In this document: positions 1-7,535 of the stretch, piece by piece | Position numbering within the stretch: the first letter of the stretch is position 1 | Layout of the letters: each line of letters opens with the position of its first letter | Assembly (NCBI GenBank): GCA_021802305.1 | Contig: JAKAAD010000004.1 | Coordinates: 1 to 21,958 of the forward strand | Direction of reading: 5' to 3' | From: a bacterium | GTDB taxonomy: Bacteria; Chlamydiota; Chlamydiia; Chlamydiales; Rhabdochlamydiaceae | DNA: 21,958 nucleotides | Program-made: the position numbers and the translations under genes | The notes under the pieces: generated by a model | What the model saw: only the letters and a program-made list of their open reading frames with translations | The model's database searches: none | What the model was told of the DNA's origin: nothing

Positions 1-23
1 GGCTTCTATTCTTTTTTAAAGCT
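1..23 (+). repeat. Arm 1 of a 23-bp perfect inverted repeat (window edge)
   Basis: The first 23 bases of the window are the exact reverse complement of bases 3705-3727. The match ends where clpC becomes recognisable; the last bases of the match (AAGCT) are also natural clpC sequence. This pattern fits a recombination or assembly junction with short homology better than a functional hairpin, because the arms are about 3.7 kb apart. Only one pair of copies is visible. Confidence 0.8.
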
Positions 24-2514
24 CGCGAAAAAAGAAGCGCAACGCATGAACCACAATTATTTAGGGACAGAACATGTCCTTCTTGGCCTCTTGAAATTAG
101 GCCAAGGGATTGCAGTCAATGTCCTTCGCAATTTCAACCTGGACTACGATACAGTACGCATAGAAGTAGAGCGCCTTGTGGGCTTTGGCCCCGAAATTCA
201 GGTATACGGTGACCCCGCCCTTACGGCCAAAGTTAAAAAAGTTTTTGAATATGCTAATGAAGAAGCGACAAACCTCAACCACAACTACGTAGGAACTGAA
301 CACCTTCTCCTCGCTCTTTTACGACAGCCCGATGGAGTAGCTGCCCAGGTTCTTGAAACCCTCAATACAAACCTCAAAGATTTGCGTAAGGAAGTTCTCA
401 AAGAGCTCGAAGCGTTTAACCTACAACTTCCTCCTATTGGCATTGGAGGAAGCATTCCCCATCCTACTGAAGGAATGGCAAGACAAGGAGAGAGATCACC
501 CGGAATTTCCTCTGATAAAACACCGGCGTTAAAAGCCTATGGCCAAGATCTCACTGAGCTTTGCCGCGAAGGCAAGCTCGATCCGGTAATAGGAAGAAGG
601 GATGAGGTAGAACGATTAATTCTCATTTTATGCCGGCGTCGCAAAAACAACCCTGTTTTGATCGGAGAAGCAGGTGTTGGGAAAACTGCCATTGTCGAAG
701 GACTAGCTCATGCGATTGTCAAAGGTGAAGTTCCCGACCATCTGATTAAAAAACGACTTGTTTCTCTCGATCTTACGTTGATGATCGCAGGCACTAAGTA
801 CCGAGGGCAATTCGAAGAGCGCATTAAAGCGGTGATGGATGAGATCAAAAAGACGAAAAACATTCTCCTTTTCATCGATGAACTTCATACGATCGTGGGC
901 GCCGGAGCGGCAGAAGGTGCGATTGACGCATCGAATATTTTAAAGCCCGCTCTCTCTCGTGGAGAAATTCAACTTATTGGTGCGACGACCATTGACGAAT
1001 ACCGCAAGCACATCGAAAAAGATGCTGCCTTAGAGAGGCGATTTCAAAAGATCATGGTCTATCCACCGTCTAGGGAAGATACGATTGCCATTTTACAAGG
1101 ATTGAAAACGAAATACGAAGAACACCACAAATGCGTTTACACCGATGACGCCGTGAAATCTGCCGTGTTTCTTTCCGACCGATACATCACCGGACGCTTT
1201 CTTCCGGATAAAGCTATTGACCTCATTGACGAAGCTGGAGCAAAAGCGCGCATTGCCACCATGCATCAACCTCAAGAGCTGACAAAGTTAGAAAGTGAGA
1301 TTGAACAAACGCGTCTTGCAAAAGAAGAAGCGATCAGCAAGCAAGAGTATGAAAAAGCCGCGAAACTTCGCGACAAAGAAAAGACGGGGCGCGAACACCT
1401 TAAGCGCCTGATGACTGAATGGGAAAGCAATAAAGAGGAACATCAGATCATCGTGGATGAAGAAGACGTTGCCGCCATCATTTCTAAGCAGACAGGAATT
1501 CCCATCATGCGCTTAACGGAAGGCGAAACTGAAAAAGTGCTCAAAATGGAAGAAGTACTCAAAGCCAACGTCATTGGCCAAGACGAAGCTATCAGCGCTG
1601 TTGCCAGAGCTATCCGTAGAAGTCGTGCAGATATCAAAGATCCCAATCGTCCGATTGGAGCTTTTCTCTTTTTAGGACCCACAGGGGTGGGAAAAACACT
1701 TCTTGCCAAACAGCTTGCCATCAACATGTTTGGCGGAGAAGACGCGCTCATCCAAGTTGACATGTCTGAATATATGGAGAAATTTGCCGTAAGCCGCATG
1801 ACAGGAGCTCCTCCCGGATATGTAGGTCATGAAGAAGGAGGGCAGCTCACGGAACGCGTTCGACAACGCCCCTATTCTGTGGTCTTGTTTGACGAAGTAG
1901 AAAAGGCACACCCTGATGTACACAATCTTCTCCTCCAAATTCTCGAAGAAGGGAAACTTACGGATTCCTTTGGAAGGCGCGTTGATTTTCGAAATACGAT
2001 CATCATCATGACATCCAACGTGGGCGCTGATCTCATACGCTCGCAAACAGAGGTGGGATTTGGCGCTGAGGAGGCACTCGACTTTAAATCTATCCAAGAA
2101 AAAATCAATAAAGCCGTTCAAAAAGCATTTAAGCCGGAATTTATTAACCGCTTAGATGGGATCATCATCTTCCACCCACTTGATCGCGGTCATCTCTTCA
2201 AAGTCATCGAACGCGAACTTGAGAAAGTGAATGAACGCTTAGCCCATAAAAATCTCTCATTGACTCTTGATGATAAGGCGAAAGAATTCCTAGTCACCCA
2301 AGGCTTTGATCCTAAAATGGGTGCAAGACCTCTTCGACGCGTTATTGAGACATACCTCGAAGATCCACTTTCAGAAAAAGTGTTGCGCAATCCGAAAAAG
2401 ACGGGGCATATTCTCGTCTCTTGTGAAGAAGGCAAGCTCACATTCCTTGATCAAGAACTTCCCAAAGAGTCCCAAGAAGAGCAGAAGAAAGAAGAATCTT
2501 CTTTCCATGGTTAA
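1..2514 (+). CDS. clpC: ATP-dependent Clp protease ATP-binding subunit ClpC (5' partial)
   Basis: AAA+ unfoldase that feeds substrates to ClpP in the cytoplasm. Numbering residues from the Met at base 46, the Clp N-terminal repeats carry two NHNYxGTEH motifs (residues 2-10 and about 79-87). AAA domain 1 has Walker A GEAGVGKT at 207-214 and Walker B ending Asp278-Glu279. A UVR-like coiled middle domain follows near 430-465. AAA domain 2 has Walker A GPTGVGKT at 544-551 and Walker B ending Asp616-Glu617, then the C-terminal Clp domain. The middle domain and double NHNY repeat favour ClpC over ClpA or ClpB. The reading frame is open to base 1. Bases 19-45 read KLAKKEAQR, as expected in ClpC just before the first NHNY motif, so the Met at 46 is internal. 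Bases 1-18 read GFYSFL, which is not ClpC-like and matches an inverted copy at 3705-3727. About 20-25 N-terminal residues lie outside the window. Confidence 0.96.
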   Translation, partial: GFYSFLKLAKKEAQRMNHNYLGTEHVLLGLLKLGQGIAVNVLRNFNLDYDTVRIEVERLVGFGPEIQVYGDPALTAKVKKVFEYANEEATNLNHNYVGTEHLLLALLRQPDGVAAQVLETLNTNLKDLRKEVLKELEAFNLQLPPIGIGGSIPHPTEGMARQGERSPGISSDKTPALKAYGQDLTELCREGKLDPVIGRRDEVERLILILCRRRKNNPVLIGEAGVGKTAIVEGLAHAIVKGEVPDHLIKKRLVSLDLTLMIAGTKYRGQFEERIKAVMDEIKKTKNILLFIDELHTIVGAGAAEGAIDASNILKPALSRGEIQLIGATTIDEYRKHIEKDAALERRFQKIMVYPPSREDTIAILQGLKTKYEEHHKCVYTDDAVKSAVFLSDRYITGRFLPDKAIDLIDEAGAKARIATMHQPQELTKLESEIEQTRLAKEEAISKQEYEKAAKLRDKEKTGREHLKRLMTEWESNKEEHQIIVDEEDVAAIISKQTGIPIMRLTEGETEKVLKMEEVLKANVIGQDEAISAVARAIRRSRADIKDPNRPIGAFLFLGPTGVGKTLLAKQLAINMFGGEDALIQVDMSEYMEKFAVSRMTGAPPGYVGHEEGGQLTERVRQRPYSVVLFDEVEKAHPDVHNLLLQILEEGKLTDSFGRRVDFRNTIIIMTSNVGADLIRSQTEVGFGAEEALDFKSIQEKINKAVQKAFKPEFINRLDGIIIFHPLDRGHLFKVIERELEKVNERLAHKNLSLTLDDKAKEFLVTQGFDPKMGARPLRRVIETYLEDPLSEKVLRNPKKTGHILVSCEEGKLTFLDQELPKESQEEQKKEESSFHG

Positions 2515-2639
2515 GGCTCTCCTCCTCGTTGAAAGCTCTCTCTTTTGTAAGAGAAAATTACTGACCCTCACAAAAAACAAAGCTATTTTCTCTATAGGCT
2601 CTCTTCTTCTATCCTGGAGAAAGTCCTATTTCCAGTTGG

Positions 2640-3022
2640 ACATCTTCCAAGGATGTCTTGCGTTTTAGCGTCTATCGCAAGATGTAGTTTGATCCATTTC
2701 CTTGGTCTTCCTTTCCCATGTACTTTGACTTTCCATTCACCTTTTTCCCAACACCTTGATCCCACTAGAATCTACTATGATCATTTGAGGTCTAGTCGCA
2801 ATTAGTTTGGGAAGCATCAGACGTAATTCGATAGGGAAACTTAGAGTGAATCTTGAGCATAAGCAACATGAGAATGAGTGGATCAGAGAATGCCAATGGC
2901 CTACCTCGCCCTTTTCGTTTTTTAGGCTTAAGCTGTTTGAGGCATTTTGGATCGATAAGAAAAGAAAGACTTCCTCTTTGTACCAGGGCTTTGTTATATT
3001 GACGCCAGTTGCGTTTACGCAT
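2640..3022 (-). pseudogene. Degenerate IS5-family (IS903-like) DDE transposase remnant
   Basis: The N-terminus starts at 3022 and reads MRKRNWRQYNKALVQRGSL, typical of IS5/IS903 transposases, up to KIHSKFPYRIT. A new frame then picks up at MLPKLIATRP (near 2810), about 45-50 codons further on in the usual protein, so the segment between is deleted. The first catalytic Asp is in IIVDSSGIKVLG. One extra base in the following A-run (near 2745) shifts the frame into GEWKVKVHGKGRPRKW and KLHLAIDAKTQDIL, after which similarity stops near 2640. The second Asp and the Glu of the DDE triad are gone. A strong Shine-Dalgarno (AAAGGAG on the minus strand, 3029-3035) precedes the start. No second terminal repeat or target duplication was found, so this is a dead, truncated insertion. 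Family assignment is from motif recognition only. Confidence 0.85.
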
Positions 3023-3066
3023 CGAACACTCCTTTGTTTGTCTTTCAGGGCCTCAAAGGAGTTTCT

Positions 3067-3459
3067 TTATTTTAGGGGATTTTTCTCAGCCTCACGAGGA
3101 GACTTTTTCAACACAGCCAGTCTTAGGAAGAGTTTTTCAAATACAAGCATTGCTAATGCACAACTGGATCCTAACGTCCCATAGCAAGTGATTGTATCTA
3201 TGACGTTTTGATAGCTGGGAGAATGAATATATTTGCGAAAAGATAGATTTGCTTGATCGCCAAATATTTGGACCGGCACGCGTTTCATGATCTCGCTCGT
3301 GAGTACATAACCCGTTCCAAAAAGTATGCCATTTTGTTCTGTACTGGACAAAAAATAAGTTGGTGACAAGAGCTCGTTGAGGTGCGATCGTATCTCGTTG
3401 AATACCAAACAGCGAGGTATAATGAAACACATCAGCGAACTGCAAGCAACTTTATCCAA
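3067..3459 (-). pseudogene. Truncated paralogue of the downstream membrane-protein gene
   Basis: An open frame of 130 codons whose middle (GILFGTGYVLTSEIMKRV and following, to SYQNVI) matches 39 of 45 residues of the protein encoded at 3730-4398. The similarity fades on both sides: before it lies unrelated sequence, and after it a short tail ending AEKNPLK. The tail ends 44 bases before the transposase remnant, so insertion and deletion probably cut the gene. Eleven base differences in the shared 132 bp change about six residues, more than expected under strong purifying selection, which suggests decay. It could instead be a short expressed paralogue. No function is recognised. Confidence 0.5.
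3199..3330. repeat. Direct repeat copy 1 (132 bp, ~92% identical to 4186-4317)
   Basis: Aligned by eye without gaps to 4186-4317 at a constant offset of 987 bases. There are 11 mismatches in 132 positions. It lies inside the truncated membrane-protein paralogue and encodes its only conserved segment. Both copies have the same orientation. Confidence 0.9.
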
Positions 3460-3704
3460 TTTTTTTTGATTGGCACAAGTCCCGTCTTAACTGCCTCACG
3501 CAAATTCTGCAAGCTTTTTTCGTCGATAGAACGTCAATCTAACCCAAATTGCTGCAGTCTTCAAAACCTCTGTGAAGGAGGAGTCTTCTTACCGTAGAGT
3601 CTGTCGTTTTTTACCGGGTTTTCATTCGACATAAGCTTTATCGTTCTTAGGAGAGCCATCCCCCAAGAAAGATAAGACGCCTATTCCATTCGGACTGAAG
3701 GCAA

Positions 3705-3727
3705 AGCTTTAAAAAAGAATAGAAGCC
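3705..3727 (-). repeat. Arm 2 of the 23-bp inverted repeat
   Basis: The reverse complement of this stretch equals bases 1-23. It sits just past the 3' end of the membrane-protein gene (stop at 3730, minus strand) and contains the palindrome AAAGCTTT at 3703-3710 in part. This may be the original location of the sequence, with the copy at the window start being a chimeric edge. The 245 bases before it (3460-3704) hold no recognisable gene. Confidence 0.8.
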
Positions 3728-3729
3728 TA

Positions 3730-4398
3730 TCACCCATTCGGGAAAAACTTTTTAAATTGTACCGGGGCACCCCATTGAAGAAATTGACAGAGAGAATTAG
3801 CTATGATTTCGCATGCAAGCACAACTATAATCACATACCATGCCGAGGAAATGCATTGTGAATATTCCATACTTTGTACGAACGCACGAAGATGTCGAAT
3901 GGCCGCGTTTGCAATCTGTTGTGAGGACAAAATCTGTTTGAGGAATACCATTCCAGTTATGGATGTAAGTATAGGGATGGGAAGCATGGTAATCACAGAT
4001 TTTTGATTTTGCCTAAGATGTGATGAATGTAATGGTTGCGTGATTCTTTTATATGTAAACATTGTAAAAGCAAGCACAAAACACATGGTTCCTTCTGCAC
4101 AATAGGAGAGGGTAGTGTACTTTTCATTTTGTAAAAAAAACAGCCTTGGGACGAATGTTAACGGGCAGAAAGCGATTGCATCATTTATGACCACTTGATA
4201 GCTGGAAGAATGAATATATTTGCGAAAAGATAGATTTTCATGATCGCCAAATATTTGGACCACCACGCGTTTCATGATCTCGCTCGTGAGTACATAACCT
4301 GTTCCAAAGAGAATGCCCGCTCCAAAAAGATGTGGAAAATATACATCATTTTGCACATGAGTTTGTGGGAAGCTAAAATGCGACACGAATGATGTCAT
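3730..4398 (-). CDS. Hypothetical multi-pass membrane protein
   Basis: A 222-residue protein of unknown function. Hydrophobic stretches that could span the membrane lie near residues 25-40, 103-116, 134-155 and 187-205, separated by basic loops; no cleavable signal peptide is evident. Residues 28-72 form a conserved block (GILFGTGYVLTSEIMKRV, VQIFGD, LSFRKYIHS) repeated in the truncated paralogue at 3067-3459, showing this is a small local gene family. An AGG seven bases before the ATG at 4398 is a modest ribosome-binding site. The gene lies in a decayed region beside an insertion-sequence remnant. I do not recognise the family; a lineage-restricted chlamydial membrane or inclusion-membrane protein is possible, but nothing here proves it. 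Confidence 0.6.
   Translation of the reverse strand: MTSFVSHFSFPQTHVQNDVYFPHLFGAGILFGTGYVLTSEIMKRVVVQIFGDHENLSFRKYIHSSSYQVVINDAIAFCPLTFVPRLFFLQNEKYTTLSYCAEGTMCFVLAFTMFTYKRITQPLHSSHLRQNQKSVITMLPIPILTSITGMVFLKQILSSQQIANAAIRHLRAFVQSMEYSQCISSAWYVIIVVLACEIIANSLCQFLQWGAPVQFKKFFPNG
4186..4317. repeat. Direct repeat copy 2 (132 bp, ~92% identical to 3199-3330)
   Basis: Second copy of the duplicated segment, encoding roughly residues 28-71 of the membrane protein at 3730-4398. Weak similarity with a 3-base indel continues a little past the 3199/4186 boundary, so the duplicated unit was originally longer. Confidence 0.9.
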
Positions 4399-4485
4399 AC
4401 AATTACCTAAAAATGCTCGCTATACCATGTTATGCCATTTTGTCCAAAAGGCCCCTCATACAGAATGGAGACACCGCTTTGGGAT

Positions 4486-5769
4486 TCACTTGTGAATATC
4501 GCAAAAAAAGAATGGAATTTCAATTTCTTCTTTCGTAAGCCCTCCATGTGCACCATAAAAATGTTGCTCAAAGACCCCGTGTTCATACCACCATACACTT
4601 TCTGAGTATAGCGGAAGGACGACGATATCTCCTATTCTTTCCAAAAGTCGCGGAGAATGTCCTTTTTCGCCAAAGAAGTGCATATTGAGAAGGTCTTGTG
4701 TCATGTGTACTTGTGCTATCGATTGCATCTCTTCTTTTAACATGCTGTAAACATCGCTCAAATGTTTGGGCTGCACATGTAAAAAAAAGTCACGGCACGA
4801 TCCTGCAGGAACAAGTGTTCCTCCCTGCTGATTTTTTTTCAGTGTACTTTGCAACTTTGGAAACCGCTTATTGAGATAAATAGTAGTCTTTGGATCCACG
4901 GGAGACATCCCATGATCTGCTGTGATGAGAAGAGCGATGCGTTTGGAAATGTTCTTTAAAGGAAGGTACAATTCGCGCTCTACTTTTGCCCAACACGCTT
5001 GTACGCTGTGCAAAATGGCGTCCGATCCAATGCCCTGGCGATGACCAATGGCATCTACCTCCCCGAAATAGATATAGATATATCGCGGGGACGATTGCAT
5101 CTCTTTGCAAGAATCAACTACATATTGAAACCCTTCCTTCAAATCTTTGTATCCATGTAACTCTGCGCCTGCGCACATGACTTGCGAATATGGAGAATGA
5201 GCAATGTTTTGTGGTTGCAGTACATAGCTCGACACACCTTGACGATGAAGTTGCTCATAAAGGGTGGGAAAGGGGAAAATTTTCTCAGGAGCCATGCTCG
5301 TTTTAAGCAATGTTTCCGGTTCGTGATCGCGCGCAAACGAAAACAGCAACGGTGCAATCATCTGATCTAAAAGTGGTTCGTAATAAAACCACTCGTAAAT
5401 TCCCGTCTGCCCCACTTCAAGGCCTGAATGCAGCGTCGTAATGTGCGCCGCAGTTGTCGTTGGAAATTGGGAAGAAAATTTTGAAAGAACTCCCTCCTCT
5501 TCGAAACGACGTAAACTCGAGATTTGTGGGCCATATTTTTCCAAAAGATTCCAACCAAATCCATCAATCAACAGGGTAAGGACAATATCATAAGGAGCGT
5601 GGTTCTTAGCTAGGGCATCTTTTGCACACCCTGAAGGAAGCGAAGGGTCAAAAAGGTGGCGTACGATCTGGGGAATTTGAGAAAATGCGTACTCTTTGTA
5701 TAGCGGCCGTTTAAAAGGGATATTCCACATTGCTCTCTCTAGTACTTCAAGGGATCGCTTATTCAACAT
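4486..5769 (-). CDS. Alkaline phosphatase superfamily phosphodiesterase / nucleotide pyrophosphatase
   Basis: A 427-residue metal-dependent phosphohydrolase of the type I phosphodiesterase/nucleotide pyrophosphatase family. Expected zinc ligands and nucleophile are all present: Asp69 in LLIDGFGW, probable nucleophile Thr106 in PTTTAAH, Asp239 and His243 in GEVDAIGH, Asp285-His286 in TADHGMSP, and His408 in YGAHGG. The family cleaves phosphodiester or phosphoanhydride bonds in nucleotides or lipid head groups; the true substrate cannot be read from the sequence. No signal peptide or membrane segment is seen, so it is probably cytoplasmic. The start ATG at 5769 has no clear Shine-Dalgarno. It is divergent from the antiporter at 5819, and their promoters must share the 49-base gap. 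Confidence 0.85.
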   Translation of the reverse strand: MLNKRSLEVLERAMWNIPFKRPLYKEYAFSQIPQIVRHLFDPSLPSGCAKDALAKNHAPYDIVLTLLIDGFGWNLLEKYGPQISSLRRFEEEGVLSKFSSQFPTTTAAHITTLHSGLEVGQTGIYEWFYYEPLLDQMIAPLLFSFARDHEPETLLKTSMAPEKIFPFPTLYEQLHRQGVSSYVLQPQNIAHSPYSQVMCAGAELHGYKDLKEGFQYVVDSCKEMQSSPRYIYIYFGEVDAIGHRQGIGSDAILHSVQACWAKVERELYLPLKNISKRIALLITADHGMSPVDPKTTIYLNKRFPKLQSTLKKNQQGGTLVPAGSCRDFFLHVQPKHLSDVYSMLKEEMQSIAQVHMTQDLLNMHFFGEKGHSPRLLERIGDIVVLPLYSESVWWYEHGVFEQHFYGAHGGLTKEEIEIPFFFCDIHK

Positions 5770-5818
5770 AATTTAGAATCTGTACTTTTTTAGAAAAAAA
5801 TGCCATAAACTTTCCACA

Positions 5819-7246
5819 ATGCAAATGGAAGCTACGCGTGTCAAACGCACGATTAGTGTATTTACTTTAGCGATGATCAACGTCGCAGCTATTGGGAGCG
5901 TAAAAAATTGGCCCCTTACCGCAGAACTCGGCATGGCTTCTATCTTTTACCTTGCCTTAGCAACCATCGTCTTCTTTCTCCCTACTGCCCTTATCTCTGC
6001 GGAACTTGCAACGGGATGGCCTGAACGCGGCGGTCTCTTTGCTTGGATTAAACATGCCTTTGGACATCGCACAGCGTTTTTAGCCATCTGGCTTTATTGG
6101 GTGCAAAACCTCTTTTGGTATCCCACTATTCTCTCTTTTCTTGCAGCAACTATTGCTTATATCTTTCATCCCGCACTTGCTGAAAACACCACATATCTCG
6201 TTTGCGTGATCCTCATTAGCTTTTGGCTCGCAACATTTGCCAACATGTTTGGAATGAAGGTATCGGGTTGGATCAGTAGCGTGAGTGTACTTCTCGGTGC
6301 ATTTATTCCTGGAGGCTTGATCATCTTATTTGGATTTTTATGGCTAGCAATGGGGAAACCTCTACAAATATCCCTCGAATGGGGAGCTCTTGCTCCCAAC
6401 CTATCCTCTTTTACGGAAATCGCTTTCTTTACAGGAGTAATTCTCTCTATTGTGGGCATTGAAATGTCGGCCGTCCATGCAAGGGATGTCAAATATCCCC
6501 AAAAGGATTTTCCGAATGCTATTTTAATCGCTGGGCTCATCATTGTTGGATCTTCCATCGTTGGGGTTCTCGCAATTGCAAGCGTTGTACCTCAGAAAAC
6601 CCTAAGCTTGGTAACGGGCTTTTTACAAGCATTTGCCTATTTTGCAGATCATTTTGGCGTACCATGGCTTACTCCTCTTGTAGCTACTTTCACCGCAATT
6701 GGTGCGTTTGGAGGAATGAGCACGTGGATTGTTGGACCAAGTAAAGGACTTCTTGCTGCAGCACAAAATGGAGACCTTCCTCCTCTTTTTCGATCTGTCA
6801 ATGCAAAAGGCATGCCCATTGTTCTTCTTCTGACCCAAGCAATTATCGTCAGTGCACTCTCTCTGCTTTTTATTTTCATGCCGGGTGTTTCCAGTGCATT
6901 TTGGATTCTCATCGCAATCACAGCACAGCTGTACATGATCATTTACATCTTGCTTTTTGCCGCTGCTATGCGTTTGCGTTATACCTTTCCCGAAAAAGAA
7001 CGGCCTTACAGAGTCCCCGGAGGGAAATTTGGCATCTGGTTTGTATCGTCTATTGGCATATTAAGTTCGTTATTTGCACTTGTCGTGGGTTTCTTTCCCC
7101 CTTCTTCCTTTCCCCATATCAATCTCTTGTACTACGAATCCTTTTTATTTATAGGGATATTGCTGAGCTGCATAGCTCCCTCGATCATTCTTCTCTTTCA
7201 AAAACCACATTGGAAGCACCTACTTAAGCACGAGCGTGATTCCTAG
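5819..7246 (+). CDS. APC-superfamily amino-acid antiporter (GadC/XasA-like)
   Basis: A 475-residue inner-membrane transporter with about 12 hydrophobic segments. The first helix region (VFTLAMINVAAIGSVKNWPL) and the following ELATGWPERGGLFAWI loop are typical of the glutamate:GABA antiporter branch of the amino acid-polyamine-organocation superfamily. Such proteins exchange an imported amino acid for a decarboxylated or related product; the actual substrates here are unknown. From memory, Chlamydia has a related gene (xasA) next to the dhnA aldolase; here the aldolase is about 5 kb away on the other strand. The start at 5819 gives a short hydrophilic N-terminus; a second in-frame ATG at 5825 is equally plausible and neither has a Shine-Dalgarno. 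The last 27 bases overlap a possible antisense gene. Confidence 0.85.
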   Translation: MQMEATRVKRTISVFTLAMINVAAIGSVKNWPLTAELGMASIFYLALATIVFFLPTALISAELATGWPERGGLFAWIKHAFGHRTAFLAIWLYWVQNLFWYPTILSFLAATIAYIFHPALAENTTYLVCVILISFWLATFANMFGMKVSGWISSVSVLLGAFIPGGLIILFGFLWLAMGKPLQISLEWGALAPNLSSFTEIAFFTGVILSIVGIEMSAVHARDVKYPQKDFPNAILIAGLIIVGSSIVGVLAIASVVPQKTLSLVTGFLQAFAYFADHFGVPWLTPLVATFTAIGAFGGMSTWIVGPSKGLLAAAQNGDLPPLFRSVNAKGMPIVLLLTQAIIVSALSLLFIFMPGVSSAFWILIAITAQLYMIIYILLFAAAMRLRYTFPEKERPYRVPGGKFGIWFVSSIGILSSLFALVVGFFPPSSFPHINLLYYESFLFIGILLSCIAPSIILLFQKPHWKHLLKHERDS

Positions 7247-7531
7247 ATAATTGTTCATCGAAGTAGTCATCTCTTTATGAGGGCTGAAATCACTTCGTTT
7301 GCAACACGTGTCTAGAACAAAGTTAAAAAGATCGATTGGCCGTCCTTGGTGCCGCAGTAAAAAATGTTCCAACTCGTTTTCGTAGAAACCATGAAGAAAT
7401 AGAGAATGGAAAGCCCTAGCTGGATGGTTAATCCTTACAACCGCCTCCCCAAGCTTAATGCGTATTAATTTTTGAAGTTGACCTTCGCATGAATCTCTAT
7501 CTAAAAATCTTGCAAAGTCGAGATAATGCAT
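7220..7531 (-). CDS. Possible small hypothetical protein, antisense between antiporter and glmS
   Basis: A 103-codon open frame starting at an ATG only four bases from the glmS start and ending inside the 3' end of the antiporter gene. It fills the whole 289-base gap. The predicted protein (MHYLDFARFLDRDSCEGQL, then an LFLHGFYENELEHFLLRH segment) looks more like a folded protein than a random frame, with mixed charged and hydrophobic residues. Against it: no Shine-Dalgarno, its promoter would have to lie within glmS, and glmS needs its own promoter in the same stretch. No family is recognised. Confidence 0.35.
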   Translation of the reverse strand: MHYLDFARFLDRDSCEGQLQKLIRIKLGEAVVRINHPARAFHSLFLHGFYENELEHFLLRHQGRPIDLFNFVLDTCCKRSDFSPHKEMTTSMNNYLGITLVLK

Positions 7532-7535
7532 AGTA

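Noticed and set aside
1672..2121. A 149-codon minus-strand frame inside clpC.
   Set aside because: It lies wholly within conserved clpC AAA domain 2 coding sequence; a shadow frame with no recognised motif.
2539..2554. Small hairpin TCTCTT-TTGT-AAGAGA after the clpC stop as a terminator.
   Set aside because: The stem is only six A/T-rich pairs and no T-run follows.
3432..3533. A 33-codon minus-strand run (IDEKSLQNLREAVKTGL and on) in the gap beside the truncated paralogue.
   Set aside because: It looks protein-like but is bounded by stops on both sides, has no start, and matches nothing I recognise; chance or unidentifiable debris.
7247..7535. A glmS ribozyme or riboswitch in the glmS leader.
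   Set aside because: No recognisable ribozyme core or paired elements were seen, and the glmS ribozyme is mainly known from Firmicutes.
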